From positions 124,001 through 188,000 of the forward strand of contig JAEYPT010000009.1 of the NCBI GenBank assembly GCA_023410445.1: a stretch of DNA of 64,000 nt, in the 5' to 3' direction. The notes beneath the pieces were generated by a model. The model saw nothing but the letters and a program-made list of their open reading frames with translations, was not told the origin of the DNA and searched no databases. Made by a program: the position numbers and the translations under genes. Shown here one piece after another: positions 34,774 through 43,953 of the stretch. How positions within the stretch are numbered: position 1 is the first letter of the stretch; each line of letters starts with the position of its first letter. The stretch comes from Bacillota bacterium (GTDB lineage: Bacteria > Bacillota > Clostridia > Oscillospirales > Acutalibacteraceae).

Positions 34774-35250
34774 TCAGCGGTTCAGCAGGAAAATCATGAA
34801 ATTCAGATACCCAGCGAACAGAACCCAGAGAAGATAGGGTATTTGGAGGTATGCCGCGGTATGGCTGATCGGGTAGAATTTGACGATCATAATCACGATC
34901 AGGACCAACAGAAGGAGCAGCCACAGAAAGGCCGGCAGATAGGCCTTCGCCACAAAGAAAATAAGGCTCCAACAGAAATTTACCAGAAGCTGGGCGGCGT
35001 AAACCGCAAGCGCCGTTTGCTTCCCCGGGGCATCGGAGGAAAAGACAAGGGCAGCGCTCAGCCCCATGAGAATATAGAGGATTGCCCAAACAACCGGGAA
35101 AACTGCGGAGGGCGGGGTCAGGGCCGGTTTGACGGCCGACTCGTAATCCCGCATGGCTCCGCTGGTCAGCAGCCCGGCAAGTCCGCCGACTCCGAGCGCG
35201 ATCAGAATGGAGATCAGACTTGTTTTCCAGTTTTTCACAGAAACAATCAT
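34774..35250 (-). CDS. tspO: TspO/MBR-family membrane protein
   Basis: About 158 residues with five hydrophobic segments, the TspO hallmark. KPALTPPSAVFPVVWAILYI is the conserved tryptophan/proline block, followed by LLVNFCWSLIFF and a last helix with YLLWVLFAGYLNFMI. It binds porphyrins in studied bacteria and acts in stress signalling. ATG at 35250 is chosen because GAGGTG ends six bases before it; the GTG nine bases upstream lies inside that site. Confidence 0.9.
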   Translation of the reverse strand: MIVSVKNWKTSLISILIALGVGGLAGLLTSGAMRDYESAVKPALTPPSAVFPVVWAILYILMGLSAALVFSSDAPGKQTALAVYAAQLLVNFCWSLIFFVAKAYLPAFLWLLLLLVLIVIMIVKFYPISHTAAYLQIPYLLWVLFAGYLNFMIFLLNR

Positions 35251-35300
35251 ATCGCTCACCTCGCAGGAAGCATATGCGGGGAAAATCGGATTATGCGGCG

Positions 35301-35477
35301 CTATTCATCGGCGCGCAGGAGATTTTCCGCATAATCGCGCAGGCTTTCAAAAGAGTTCACACTGCCGGCGCGTTGCTGGATTGATTCCTTCACATATTCG
35401 GGGAGAGAGGAGTAATATCTTCCGGCTTCCGCATCCTGCTGAATCAGGCTGTCCAGCCCGTTAAACTTTGGATTCAT
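35301..35477 (-). CDS. Small acidic helical protein, 58 residues
   Basis: The frame runs MNPKFNGLDSLIQQDAEAG, then YYSSLPEYVKESIQQRAG, then SVNSFESLRDYAENLLRADE and stops. GAGGTGAAACGCC before the ATG gives a good ribosome site, and the product looks like a compact helical protein of the small YkzG/YozE-like kind found in Firmicutes. I cannot assign a family. It lies 51 bases upstream of tspO on the same strand and may share its transcript. Confidence 0.75.
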   Translation of the reverse strand: MNPKFNGLDSLIQQDAEAGRYYSSLPEYVKESIQQRAGSVNSFESLRDYAENLLRADE

Positions 35478-35707
35478 GGCGTTTCACCTCGCTTTCCTTT
35501 CCCTTATTGTTTGCAGTTTTCAGGAATTAACACATTGCCCAAAAACTGATTTCGGACGGTTTTAATTTCGACAAATAATTGCATATTCGAATTGGAATAA
35601 CTCAAAAAAAGAAAGAGAAGCTGTCGTTTAGTTTCTACTGGAAATATATTCAGGGGGAATCCTGATATAATTGCTCTATCTACAATATAATTAGGATGTT
35701 GACAACC

Positions 35708-36892
35708 ATGCAGTTTAATGTAAACGAAATCTTAATTTCTCTTTCTCAAACATTGGATTTCGCGGAGAAAGGAATTCTTCGCAATAATACAAACCACGGA
35801 ATGCGTGTTGCGTATATTGCCGGCCGGATTGCTTCCGAACTGAAAATGCCGGATGAAGATATGTTTGATTTGATTTCCTATTCGCTTCTGCATGACAACG
35901 GCGTGATGAGCGCAATTCTGCAACATAATTTCCGGGATGAATACCGGGCTGAAAATGATCCCATCCACTGTGAAGTGGGAGAGAAAAACATCGCAACGTT
36001 TCCGTTTCTCCGCCCGGAGAAAAACGTCATTCTTTATCATCATGAGCACTATGACGGAAGCGGGTTTTTCGGAATAACAGGAAGAGAGATTCCCCATTAC
36101 TCGCTGGTTATCACGCTGTCGGACTTGGTCGCAACCCGCTATGCGGCCGGTTGGAGCAGTGATGAAATTATCTCCTATGTGGACGGAAACGCCCATTATT
36201 TTGACCCGGTAACCCGCGAGGCTTTCCGGGAATTGTCCGGTTTTGTTGAATTCTGGCTTGGCATGGATGATATGTTTGTCCGCGGGTCTCTGCTTTCCAT
36301 GCTCCCGAAGGTGAGAACGGACCTTGATTACAAGGAGCTGCGGAATATTTCGCAGATCTTCAGCCGGATTATCGACTCAAAGTCCCCTTTTACCGGTTCA
36401 CATTCCCGCGGAATCAGCGAAAAGGTGGGCTTTATCTGCCAGTATTATGAGTTTGATGAACGGACCTATTGGAAAATGCGGATTGCGGCGGACCTGCACG
36501 ACCTCGGCAAGCTGGCGGTCCCGAACGAAATACTTGATAAACCCGGAAAGCTTGACCGAAAGGAATTTCAGGTGATTCAATCTCATCCTTTTTATACGCG
36601 CAAGGTTCTCGGAATGGTCGAGGGGTTTGAGGATATTACGGAATGGGCCAGCAATCATCATGAAAAGCTCAATGGGTCCGGTTATCCCTACGGCATCGAT
36701 AAAGAGAGGCTGGATTTTAATTCCCGCATTCTGGCCTGTGTGGACATTTATCAGGCACTTACGGAGGACCGTCCTTACCGCGTTTCTATGTCACACAAGG
36801 ACGCGATCGTGATCATGTCCGAGATGGCGCAGCAGGGGCTTATTGAATCGACTGTGGTCGAGGACATGAATTCCATTTTCAGTGATCTCTAA
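35708..36892 (+). CDS. Tandem HD / HD-GYP domain protein (cyclic-di-GMP phosphodiesterase type)
   Basis: About 394 residues with two HD-type domains. The N-terminal one has HGMRVAYIAGRI, LLHDNG and HHEHYDGSGFFG, with GF in place of GYP, so it may be degenerate. The C-terminal one is full: HSRGISEKV, LHDLGKLAVPNEILDKPG, and HHEKLNGSGYPYG (HD and GYP motifs). HD-GYP enzymes hydrolyse cyclic-di-GMP. The start is uncertain: ATG 35696 has no spacing from AGGA, while ATG 35708 has 11 bases. A close relative with the same layout is at 57947. It has no membrane segment, so it is cytosolic. Confidence 0.88.
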   Translation: MQFNVNEILISLSQTLDFAEKGILRNNTNHGMRVAYIAGRIASELKMPDEDMFDLISYSLLHDNGVMSAILQHNFRDEYRAENDPIHCEVGEKNIATFPFLRPEKNVILYHHEHYDGSGFFGITGREIPHYSLVITLSDLVATRYAAGWSSDEIISYVDGNAHYFDPVTREAFRELSGFVEFWLGMDDMFVRGSLLSMLPKVRTDLDYKELRNISQIFSRIIDSKSPFTGSHSRGISEKVGFICQYYEFDERTYWKMRIAADLHDLGKLAVPNEILDKPGKLDRKEFQVIQSHPFYTRKVLGMVEGFEDITEWASNHHEKLNGSGYPYGIDKERLDFNSRILACVDIYQALTEDRPYRVSMSHKDAIVIMSEMAQQGLIESTVVEDMNSIFSDL

Positions 36893-36940
36893 ATTGCCTG
36901 GATGCAATACAGGAAAAGCCTGACCTGTTCTCTGGATCAT

Positions 36941-36998
36941 ACATATATAAGAAACCGCTCCGGCGCAGGTTGATGCCGGAGCGGTTTCTTATATATGT
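36941..36998. terminator. Perfect 24-bp inverted repeat, bidirectional terminator
   Basis: Left arm 36941-36964 and right arm 36975-36998 are exactly complementary, with a 10-base loop; the core is GAAACCGCTCCGGC. It separates convergent genes and is unusually long for a terminator. Confidence 0.85.
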
Positions 36999-37010
36999 AG
37001 TTTTAAATTT

Positions 37011-38567
37011 TTATTTCAGCCCCATTTTCTCATCGCGGAAAATTCGTTCGTCCATCCACTTAAAGTCGGGGGAAACGGTTGGCCGAACCGCCATGTGCGC
37101 GAAAATATCCTTCTCAAGGTCGATCCCGGGCGCTGCTTCGCAGAGCATCAGGCCGTCCTTCGTCAGTCGGAACACCGCGCGCTCCGTGATGTACATGACG
37201 GGCAGTTGATTATGAACGGCGGTTTCAGCGCTGAAGGTGATCTGTTCGACCGCATTGCAGAATTTATCGGATTTTCCTTCCTGAACAATGCGCAGCTTTC
37301 CATCGCCAATTTCCGTTTCCAGCCCGCCAGCAGTGAAGGTACCGCAGAAATAGACTTGCTTGGTGTTCTGTGTGATGTCGATAAAGCCGCCGCAGCCGGG
37401 CATACGGCTCCCAAATTTGGAGACGTTGACATTGCCTCTGCCGTCGCATACCGCAAAGCCGACGAAAGCCTGGTCAAGCCCGCCGCCGTCATAAAAATCG
37501 AACATGGAGGGCATGGTAACCATGCAGGCGGGGTTCAGGCTGACGCCGAAATCCAGTCCGCTCTGCGGGTTGCCGCCAAACAGACCATCCTCCACGGTCA
37601 GGGTGAAGCGGCTGGTGATGCCTTCTTCCGCAGCGACAGCGGAAATATACTCGGGAATACCGACGCCGAGGTTCACGGCGCTGCCTTGTTTCAGTTCCAT
37701 GGCGGCGCGGCGGCCGATTACCTTCTTGCTGTCAAGCGGTGCGGGTTTGAATTCCTTCGTGCTGAGTCGATGCTCCCCGGAAAACCCGGGGTTGTACTGG
37801 GTGCCGAAATTCTGCATGCAGTATTTCAGGTCGCTGGCCACAACGACCGCGTCCACAAGAACTCCCGGAATCTCCACATGACGCGGGTGAAGCGAGCCGG
37901 ACTTGACGACCTGCTGAACCTGCACGATCACTTTGCCGCCCGAGTTTTTGCACGCCTGCGCCATGGCGAGAGCTTCGGCCCGGACGCCTTCGCGCTCAAA
38001 CGAGATGTTTCCGTCCTCGTCGGCATAAGTGCCCGCGATGATAGCAAACTGAATCGGCACGCTTTTGTAGAACAGAAGGTCTTCCCCGTTGATGTTAACC
38101 AGCTGAACAAGATCTTCCATGCCCATCGTCAGTTCGTTCATTTTTCCGCCCGCCGAGCGCGGGTCCACAAACGTCCCAAGGCCGACCCGGGTCAGTTCTC
38201 CGGGCTGATGAGCCGCCGTTATGCGAAGCAGATGAGCAAGCACTCCCTGCGGGAAATCATATGCGGCAATCTTGTTGGTGCATACCAGTTCCCCGATTTT
38301 TCGGGCCATTCCATAATGGCCTCCGATTGTGCATTTCAGTAACCCTTCATGGGCGAAATGCTGAAGCCCCTTCAATTTGTTGTCGCCCTGTGCAGCACAG
38401 AAGTACAGGGTAAGGTCTCTCGGTTCGCCGGTTTCAAGAAAGCGGTTTTCAATTTCCTGAGCAATTTCTTCGGCAAATGTAGTACCCATAAATCCGTTGG
38501 TCCCGAATGTTACGCCGTTTGGAACCATACGGGCTGCCTCTTTGGCAGAAATAATCCTGACAGCCAT
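37011..38567 (-). CDS. Acyl-CoA:acetate (propionate-type) CoA-transferase
   Basis: 518 residues from ATG 38567, with GGGAGGG seven bases upstream. It is a fused two-domain class I CoA-transferase like YdiF/Pct. The alpha half has FGTNGFMGTTFAEEIAQEI and CTIGGHYG; the beta half has VNLGVGIPEYISAVAAEEG and TVEDGLFGGNPQSG, where Glu is the expected catalytic residue. Such enzymes move CoA between acetate, propionate, lactate, butyrate or 4-hydroxybutyrate. It is far from the cluster at 1-10 kb, so a role in supplying 4-hydroxybutyryl-CoA is possible but not shown. Confidence 0.92.
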   Translation of the reverse strand: MAVRIISAKEAARMVPNGVTFGTNGFMGTTFAEEIAQEIENRFLETGEPRDLTLYFCAAQGDNKLKGLQHFAHEGLLKCTIGGHYGMARKIGELVCTNKIAAYDFPQGVLAHLLRITAAHQPGELTRVGLGTFVDPRSAGGKMNELTMGMEDLVQLVNINGEDLLFYKSVPIQFAIIAGTYADEDGNISFEREGVRAEALAMAQACKNSGGKVIVQVQQVVKSGSLHPRHVEIPGVLVDAVVVASDLKYCMQNFGTQYNPGFSGEHRLSTKEFKPAPLDSKKVIGRRAAMELKQGSAVNLGVGIPEYISAVAAEEGITSRFTLTVEDGLFGGNPQSGLDFGVSLNPACMVTMPSMFDFYDGGGLDQAFVGFAVCDGRGNVNVSKFGSRMPGCGGFIDITQNTKQVYFCGTFTAGGLETEIGDGKLRIVQEGKSDKFCNAVEQITFSAETAVHNQLPVMYITERAVFRLTKDGLMLCEAAPGIDLEKDIFAHMAVRPTVSPDFKWMDERIFRDEKMGLK

Positions 38568-38652
38568 GTCTTTCCCTCCCAAGATTCTACCATTTCCGCA
38601 ATTTTCAAGACAGAGATTCGAATAAATTGTTGACTTCTAATAAATTGTTAAT

Positions 38653-38682
38653 ATTATAACATATTCCAACCGAAGAATTCAA
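38653..38682 (-). promoter_or_regulatory. Putative promoter of the CoA-transferase gene
   Basis: On the minus strand TTGAAT (38682-38677), 18 bases, TATAAT (38658-38653). Confidence 0.55.
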
Positions 38683-38743
38683 GAGGATTTTTTCTGTTGT
38701 AACGGCATGGTTAAAAATGGAAGCCTGTATTTGGGCGTCAAGC

Positions 38744-38772
38744 TTGACAGATATAAACAGAAAAAATATAAT
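38744..38772 (+). promoter_or_regulatory. Consensus promoter of the GH25 lysozyme gene
   Basis: TTGACA (38744-38749), 17 bases, TATAAT (38767-38772). It leaves a ~120-base leader before the GTG start, in which I recognise no known riboswitch. Confidence 0.8.
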
Positions 38773-38901
38773 TAAAACTGTAAATCTGCCTGTTTTCGAC
38801 CTGTTCTGGTTCCCTGTGCTTTGTGAATTGAATGAAACTCAGCGGATACGTCGATTAACGGTACTTTGGGCGGACGAAATATGTGAATGGAGGAAACACG
38901 G

Positions 38902-40689
38902 GTGAAAAAAAGATTGGTGGTTCTGGTTCTGGTTCTGTCGGTGATTCTGCCGTTCGTTTTTCCAGCTTATGCGACGGACGCATACGGAAACAGTTTTCAG
39001 CTTTCATCGACATGTATCAGTGTTAAGATCGGCCAGACCGCAAAAATTGAGGCAACCAACGGTTCGTTGGAAGCGTTTGGGGTCACATGGAGTTCCAGTG
39101 ACAGTACAATCGCAACGGTTGACAGCAACGGCAACGTGACCGCCGTCAACTGGGGGCAGGCTGCCGTGACCGCGAGTTTCCCCGACGGAACTTCCGCGCA
39201 GTGCATGGTAAACGTCGCTCAGAAGGGGATTGACGTTTCGGAGCATCAGACATCCGTCGACTGGTCTGCCGTAAAAGGCGCCGGTTACGATTTTGCGATG
39301 ATCCGTACCGGCTACGGCGGAGAAGACTGGAGCAATCAGACCGATAAAAACTTTGAAACCTTTTACAGCGGTGCAACGGCGGCGGGCCTTGAGGTCGGCG
39401 TGTACCACTACAGCTATGCAACCACCGTTGCGATGGCCGAGCAGGAAGCAAACATGTGCCTGAGCATTCTGAACGGGCGCCATCTGGATTTGCCGGTTGC
39501 CTTCGATGTGGAAGACAAAAGCCAGTATGGCGTTTCTACCGATACATTGGGTGCCATTGTTCAGACGTTTTGTTCCAAAGTGCAGGCAGCGGGTTATAAA
39601 ACAGTCGTTTACAGCTACCCGACGTTCTATAACGCACACCTGACCAGTCCTCTCGTTTCCCAGTATGACACCTGGATCGCCAGCACGGGCGGGGTTTCAA
39701 GACCGAGCTTCAGCGGGCCGTTCACCATGTGGCAGTACGGGCAAACCTCAGTTTCCGGTGTTTATGGTTCGCAGAATAACATGTGCGACGTTGATTATTT
39801 ATACTATGATTATTCGGGAACTGCGGGCTCCGGCACAAACCAGCCATCGACTCCGTCGGACCCCACCCAGTTCCAGTCTGATACGAATGGAACATATACG
39901 TTTGGTACAAATTCAGCTTACTATTACAAAATAACCACAAGCGATACCATGACTCCTTCCGTTACTTCCTCCAATCCGTCTGCGGTGACAGCCGCGTATT
40001 CCAAAAAGCTGGCCGACGGCTTCCTGTTCCGGATTACAAGCGTCGGGCAGGGTCAGGCGACGATTACAACCACAGCGGCTGACGGAAGATCGGTTTCGTT
40101 TACCGCGGTTTCTTCCGGCTCGGTGACGCCTCCGTCTCCGTCCCAACCCAGCACTCCGCCGGCGGCGAGCATGAGCTGCGACACGATGAGCCCGTATACC
40201 TTTGGAAGCAACAGCACATATGTCTATAAAGTTACCACCGGAGACACGAGCGCACCGAAGGCGTCGTCATCCAATTCTTCTGCGGTTTCCGTCGCGTATC
40301 TCCAGAAGGTGAACGGCGGCTACCTGTACCGTATTAGCAACGTTGGCAGAGGCTCGGCTACCATCACCACAACCTCGGCGAGCGGCGCGTCCGTGTCTTT
40401 TCAGGCAAACGGAACCGCATCGGGCGGGGCCTCCATTGTATCCGATACTCCCGCGGCGATTACCATGAGCAAGGGGAAGACCTATCAGTTTAAATTTACC
40501 GCATCCGGCTCCGTTCCCGGCATCAGCTTCACAACGGGGAACGGCAGCGTCATTCAAACCGTCTCCGTTTCCCATTCTGGAAACAGCTGGTATTATAAAA
40601 TCCGTGCCGTCAGCACGGGAAGAGCCGGTGTGTACACCACCGTATCCGGAAAATCGCCGGTGCGGCAGTGTATTGTCACAGTGGCGTAA
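38902..40689 (+). CDS. Secreted GH25 lysozyme with Ig-like domain and three C-terminal repeats
   Basis: GTG at 38902, eight bases after GGAGG, starts a signal peptide (KKRLVVLVLVLSVILPFVF, cleaved near AYATD). Next are a Big_2 Ig-like domain (ISVKIGQTAKIEATNG, TWSSSDSTIATVDSNGNVTA; ~25-110) and a GH25 muramidase: KGIDVSEHQTSVDWSAVKGA, LEVGVYHYSYA, LPVAFDVEDK and MWQYGQT (~112-310), with the catalytic Asp/Glu regions intact. Three ~85-residue repeats follow (SDTNGTYTFGTNSAYYYK; CDTMSPYTFGSNSTYVYK; SDTPAAITMSKGKTYQFK), distantly like the recurring surface domain. It cleaves peptidoglycan outside the cell. Confidence 0.9.
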   Translation: MKKRLVVLVLVLSVILPFVFPAYATDAYGNSFQLSSTCISVKIGQTAKIEATNGSLEAFGVTWSSSDSTIATVDSNGNVTAVNWGQAAVTASFPDGTSAQCMVNVAQKGIDVSEHQTSVDWSAVKGAGYDFAMIRTGYGGEDWSNQTDKNFETFYSGATAAGLEVGVYHYSYATTVAMAEQEANMCLSILNGRHLDLPVAFDVEDKSQYGVSTDTLGAIVQTFCSKVQAAGYKTVVYSYPTFYNAHLTSPLVSQYDTWIASTGGVSRPSFSGPFTMWQYGQTSVSGVYGSQNNMCDVDYLYYDYSGTAGSGTNQPSTPSDPTQFQSDTNGTYTFGTNSAYYYKITTSDTMTPSVTSSNPSAVTAAYSKKLADGFLFRITSVGQGQATITTTAADGRSVSFTAVSSGSVTPPSPSQPSTPPAASMSCDTMSPYTFGSNSTYVYKVTTGDTSAPKASSSNSSAVSVAYLQKVNGGYLYRISNVGRGSATITTTSASGASVSFQANGTASGGASIVSDTPAAITMSKGKTYQFKFTASGSVPGISFTTGNGSVIQTVSVSHSGNSWYYKIRAVSTGRAGVYTTVSGKSPVRQCIVTVA

Positions 40690-40702
40690 ATCAGCCGAAA
40701 TT

Positions 40703-40746
40703 AAAACGAGTTCGGATGGCTTTCGAAAGCCTCCGGGCTCGTTTTG
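40703..40746 (+). terminator. Terminator of the GH25 gene
   Basis: AAAACGAG pairs with CTCGTTTT around an inner ATGGCTT/AAAGCCT stem. Confidence 0.75.
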
Positions 40747-41031
40747 CTATCTGGAGTGATGCGCGGATGGAAGAGCTGATTTTTTATAAATATAACCGTT
40801 ATTTAAGTCCAATTTAACGAAATTTTAAGTTTTGATTGTTTTTTCCGCGGGAGTTATGTTAAAATGACAGTAGCAGTAAAACGAAAGAATCATGTGACGA
40901 ACAAGATCACTTAGCAACTATTAAAATTATAGTAATGTGGATCATTAAAAGATAGCTCCTTGTGGGGCTGGGAAAATCCGGCTTCGATCGCGGGTTATCG
41001 GGATGCTTTGAAAGGCAGGAATTTTTAGAGA
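40747..41031. other. AT-rich 285-base leader of the DUF47 gene
   Basis: No gene is seen. It holds possible -10 boxes near 40858 and an A/T-rich tract. No recognisable riboswitch or Pho box is visible. Confidence 0.4.
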
Positions 41032-41664
41032 ATGGGAAATTTCTTTTCCAAAGGAACAGATTATTTTGCTTTGTTTGAGAAAGGCATTGAAATTTCGGAC
41101 CGCGCTGCGAAGGTTCTTCAGTCGGCATTTGCAGACGGCGAAGTCGACGCGAAGAAGCTGGAGCTTCTTCGCCAGATCGAGCATGAAGGGGACCGTCACG
41201 TTCACGAATGCGCCTCGATTATAGAGGAAGCTTTCGTCACTCCGCTGGACCGTACGGACCTGATGCGCATTGTGGCCGCAATTGAGTCGGTCACCGACAG
41301 TCTGGATGAGATCGGCAATCAGGTTTATATGATGCACATTACGAAAAAGAACGAGACCATCGCGCAGTTCCTTGACTTGCTCACGCAGGCATGCGGAAAG
41401 CTATGCGAACTGATGACGGAGTTCCGCCAGTTTAAGAAAAGCCAGGATAAGATCCATGAGCTGTCGGTCAGCGTCAATCACATTGAGGAACAGGGCGACG
41501 ATATTTTCACCAAGGCAGTTCGGGCACTGTTTGATCCCGAGTCGCATCAGGATCCCGTTGAGGTGATCCGTATGCACAATTTGTACAATACCTTTGAGAC
41601 TTCGCTGGATTACTGCGAGGACGTCGCGGATATCGTGGAGCAGGTCATTATTGCCAATACCTGA
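41032..41664 (+). CDS. DUF47/PhoU-like protein (Pit accessory type)
   Basis: A 210-residue all-helical protein of the PhoU-like DUF47 family: FEKGIEISDRAAKVLQSAF, QIEHEGDRHVHECASIIEEA, TPLDRTDLMRIVAAIESVTD and HIEEQGDDIFTKAVRALF. These proteins bind metals through acidic helices. Usually they are encoded beside a Pit-type phosphate transporter and regulate it. Here no pit gene follows, as a terminator lies seven bases after the stop. The ribosome site is weak. It is cytosolic. Confidence 0.88.
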   Translation: MGNFFSKGTDYFALFEKGIEISDRAAKVLQSAFADGEVDAKKLELLRQIEHEGDRHVHECASIIEEAFVTPLDRTDLMRIVAAIESVTDSLDEIGNQVYMMHITKKNETIAQFLDLLTQACGKLCELMTEFRQFKKSQDKIHELSVSVNHIEEQGDDIFTKAVRALFDPESHQDPVEVIRMHNLYNTFETSLDYCEDVADIVEQVIIANT

Positions 41665-41670
41665 GAATAT

Positions 41671-41716
41671 GCAAGGAGCGGAGGAATCCCTTTCGGGAAA
41701 TCCTCCGCTCCTTTGT
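41671..41716 (+). terminator. Terminator, 13-bp stem
   Basis: AAGGAGCGGAGGA pairs with TCCTCCGCTCCTT, with an inner TCCC/GGGA stem. It can serve both the DUF47 gene and the convergent epimerase gene. Confidence 0.9.
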
Positions 41717-41738
41717 TTTGCGGACCGGTTTTTCTGGC

Positions 41739-42797
41739 TTATTCCACGACGAATTTATAGATGGTCGTCGTTTTGAGAGGCTTGCCCGGCTTGAGGTTTT
41801 CATAAGGGAATTCCGAATGGTGAACGGAATCCGGGAATGACTGCGTTTCCAGGCAGACGGCATGGTGAGCCTGCAGCTGGATGCCGCCGTTGCCGAGGTT
41901 ACCCTCAGCAAAGCCGTTTGCGGTGTAGACTTGCATCCCGGGGAGATCGGTAAAGACCAGAAGCTTTCTGCCGCTGAACGGATCGTAGAGCTCGGCGGCC
42001 TTTTTCATGCCCGCGCCGCTGTTCAAGACAAAATTATGGTCGTATCCGTTACAGCTTTTCAGCAGAGCGTCCGGGAAGTCAATGTCTTTCCCGATTGCCT
42101 TGGGCTTGCGGAAGTCCAGAGGGGTTCCAGCAACGGGGAGAAGCTTGCCGGTCGGGATCAGGTCGGGCGTAACGTCCGTTGTGTGATCTGCGAAGATCTG
42201 CATTTCAACGGAAAGAATGTCACGGTTGATGTCCCCGGTAATGTTGAAATAGGAGTGGTTGGTCAGATTGATGGGGGTCTCCGCGTCGGTCTCAGCTGTA
42301 TAATCGATAATCAGCGCGTTATCGGTTGAAAGCGTGTAGGTGACGGTGCAGTCTACGTTGCCCGGAAATCCGCATTCCCCGTCGGGGCTGTGGTAAGCAA
42401 AGGTGATGGAGGGAGCGTCGTCGTCCGGATTGCTGCTCTTTACGCTCCAGACGCGGTTCTGGAATCCTCCGGGTGCGCTGTGCAGCGAGTTGTTCCCATC
42501 GTTTTTGGTGAGGGTGTAGGTCTTTCCGTCGATCTGAAATTCAGCTCCGCCGATGCGGTTCCCGAACCGGCCGATTGCCGCGCCGAGAACGTCGTTCGGC
42601 CTTTCATACTCGGCTAGCGTGTCATGCCCCAACACGACGTTGGAAGCCTTACCCGCGCGGTCCGGTGTGCAAAGCTGTGCAATCCGGCAGCCGTAGGTCA
42701 GAAATTCGGCGGACATGCCGCTGTTGTTTTTCAATAGGAAAGCGTCGACCTGCCTGCCGTCGGATAATTCCCCAAAACTTCTCTTTTCAATACTCAA
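41739..42797 (-). CDS. galM: Aldose 1-epimerase (galactose mutarotase)
   Basis: 352 residues. It interconverts alpha and beta anomers of aldoses. Motifs are GRFGNRIGGAEFQIDG, NNSLHSAPGGFQNRVW with the active His, TNHSYFNITGD with the second His, and ETQSFPDSVHHSEFP with the catalytic Glu region. The protein is cytosolic by sequence. It is transcribed after the ROK glucokinase (47-base gap), which forms a small glucose-handling operon. Confidence 0.93.
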   Translation of the reverse strand: MSIEKRSFGELSDGRQVDAFLLKNNSGMSAEFLTYGCRIAQLCTPDRAGKASNVVLGHDTLAEYERPNDVLGAAIGRFGNRIGGAEFQIDGKTYTLTKNDGNNSLHSAPGGFQNRVWSVKSSNPDDDAPSITFAYHSPDGECGFPGNVDCTVTYTLSTDNALIIDYTAETDAETPINLTNHSYFNITGDINRDILSVEMQIFADHTTDVTPDLIPTGKLLPVAGTPLDFRKPKAIGKDIDFPDALLKSCNGYDHNFVLNSGAGMKKAAELYDPFSGRKLLVFTDLPGMQVYTANGFAEGNLGNGGIQLQAHHAVCLETQSFPDSVHHSEFPYENLKPGKPLKTTTIYKFVVE

Positions 42798-42844
42798 GAT
42801 AATGTCCCTTCTTTGCTGTTAATAAATTCTTCCATACGGAAGGA

Positions 42845-43789
42845 TCAGATACCCAAAAGAGCCGCGCCGGCAATGCCGGCGTCATTGCCGAGTTGTGCCC
42901 GGCAGAGAACGGTTTGCTTTTTGGACTGGGAGGCGTAGTTTTCTTTGGCAATATATTCGCGCAGCGGCTTGAGAATGTTGTCACCCTCGTTGCTGATTCC
43001 GCCGCCGATGCAGAGAATATCCGGCTGAAAGGTATTGATGCAGTTGATCAGTCCGCAGGCCAGATAGTACAGGTACTGGTCGACTACGGCCTTTCCGTCG
43101 CCGTCATCCGTGCGCATGGCGTCGAAGGCGGTGCGGCCGTCCACGTTTTCAAGGCTGCCCGCAATCTTCCACATGGCGGATTCTGGATGCGCCTGCATGG
43201 ATTCTCGGGTCATTGCGATCAGTCCGGTCGCGGAGGCGTAGGCTTCCCAGCAGCCCTTCCGGCCGCAGGTGCACTGCCGCCCGCCTGCGACGATGACGGT
43301 ATGTCCCATTTCACCGCCCGCGAAGTTGGAGCCGGAGTAGATTTTTCCGTCGATGATGATCCCGCTTCCGACGCCGGTGCCAAGCGTGATGGCAAGGGCA
43401 TTTTTCGCCCCGCGGAGCGCTCCGGCCTTGTATTCGCCGAAAGCTGCCGCGTTTGCGTCGTTTTCAATGATCACCTTTCTCCCCAGTTTCTCGGAGAGCA
43501 GTTTCTGCAGTTTCAGATCACGGAAATAAAGATTGTTTGAATATTCGACGGTGCCGGTATCCCGGTTGACGGTTCCCGGTGTCCCGATGCCGACCCAGGG
43601 AATATCCCGGACGGTTAGTCCCGCTTTGCCCAGGGCTTCCAAGGCGGTTTCCGCAAGCTGGTTGCACATTTCGTCCGGTGAACAGGGCACGTGGGTTTTC
43701 CTTTTCGCTCGGGCGATGATCTGAAAGCTGTCGTCGACGACTCCAACCGCGATGTTGGTGCCGCCGAGATCGATTCCGAGGTAATTCAT
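42845..43789 (-). CDS. glk: ROK-family glucokinase
   Basis: 314 residues. The phosphate-binding GIDLGGTNIAVGVVD is at the N-terminus, followed by IENDANAAAFGEYKAGA with the catalytic Asp. TLGTGVGSGIIIDGKIYSG and GGEMGHTVIV come next. The ROK Zn site CTCGRKGCWEAY (about residues 171-182) is complete, and with no DNA-binding domain it is a kinase rather than a repressor. It phosphorylates glucose or a related hexose. It sits just upstream of galM on the same strand. Confidence 0.93.
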   Translation of the reverse strand: MNYLGIDLGGTNIAVGVVDDSFQIIARAKRKTHVPCSPDEMCNQLAETALEALGKAGLTVRDIPWVGIGTPGTVNRDTGTVEYSNNLYFRDLKLQKLLSEKLGRKVIIENDANAAAFGEYKAGALRGAKNALAITLGTGVGSGIIIDGKIYSGSNFAGGEMGHTVIVAGGRQCTCGRKGCWEAYASATGLIAMTRESMQAHPESAMWKIAGSLENVDGRTAFDAMRTDDGDGKAVVDQYLYYLACGLINCINTFQPDILCIGGGISNEGDNILKPLREYIAKENYASQSKKQTVLCRAQLGNDAGIAGAALLGI

Positions 43790-43910
43790 GCGTTATCCTT
43801 CCTTTTGCTTCCCGTATTAAATCTGCTTCCAAGTATATCATTTTTTGCCGCGCAATGTAAATAACCCTGCCTGAAAGCGGAAAAAAATATTGGATGCCCA
43901 AAAGCTGTGC

Positions 43911-43916
43911 TATAAT
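43911..43916 (+). promoter_or_regulatory. -10 box before the sugar transferase gene
   Basis: TATAAT at 43911-43916 with a poor -35 (ATATTG, 18 bases upstream). It overlaps the upstream possible ATG at 43894 and so argues for the GTG start at 43954. Confidence 0.5.
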
Positions 43917-43953
43917 AGATAGAAATAGAATTGGATGGGATGGAGAAAGAAAC

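Noticed and set aside
37095..38342. A 415-codon open frame on the plus strand
   Set aside because: It is antisense to the well-supported CoA-transferase, with no family match or ribosome site.
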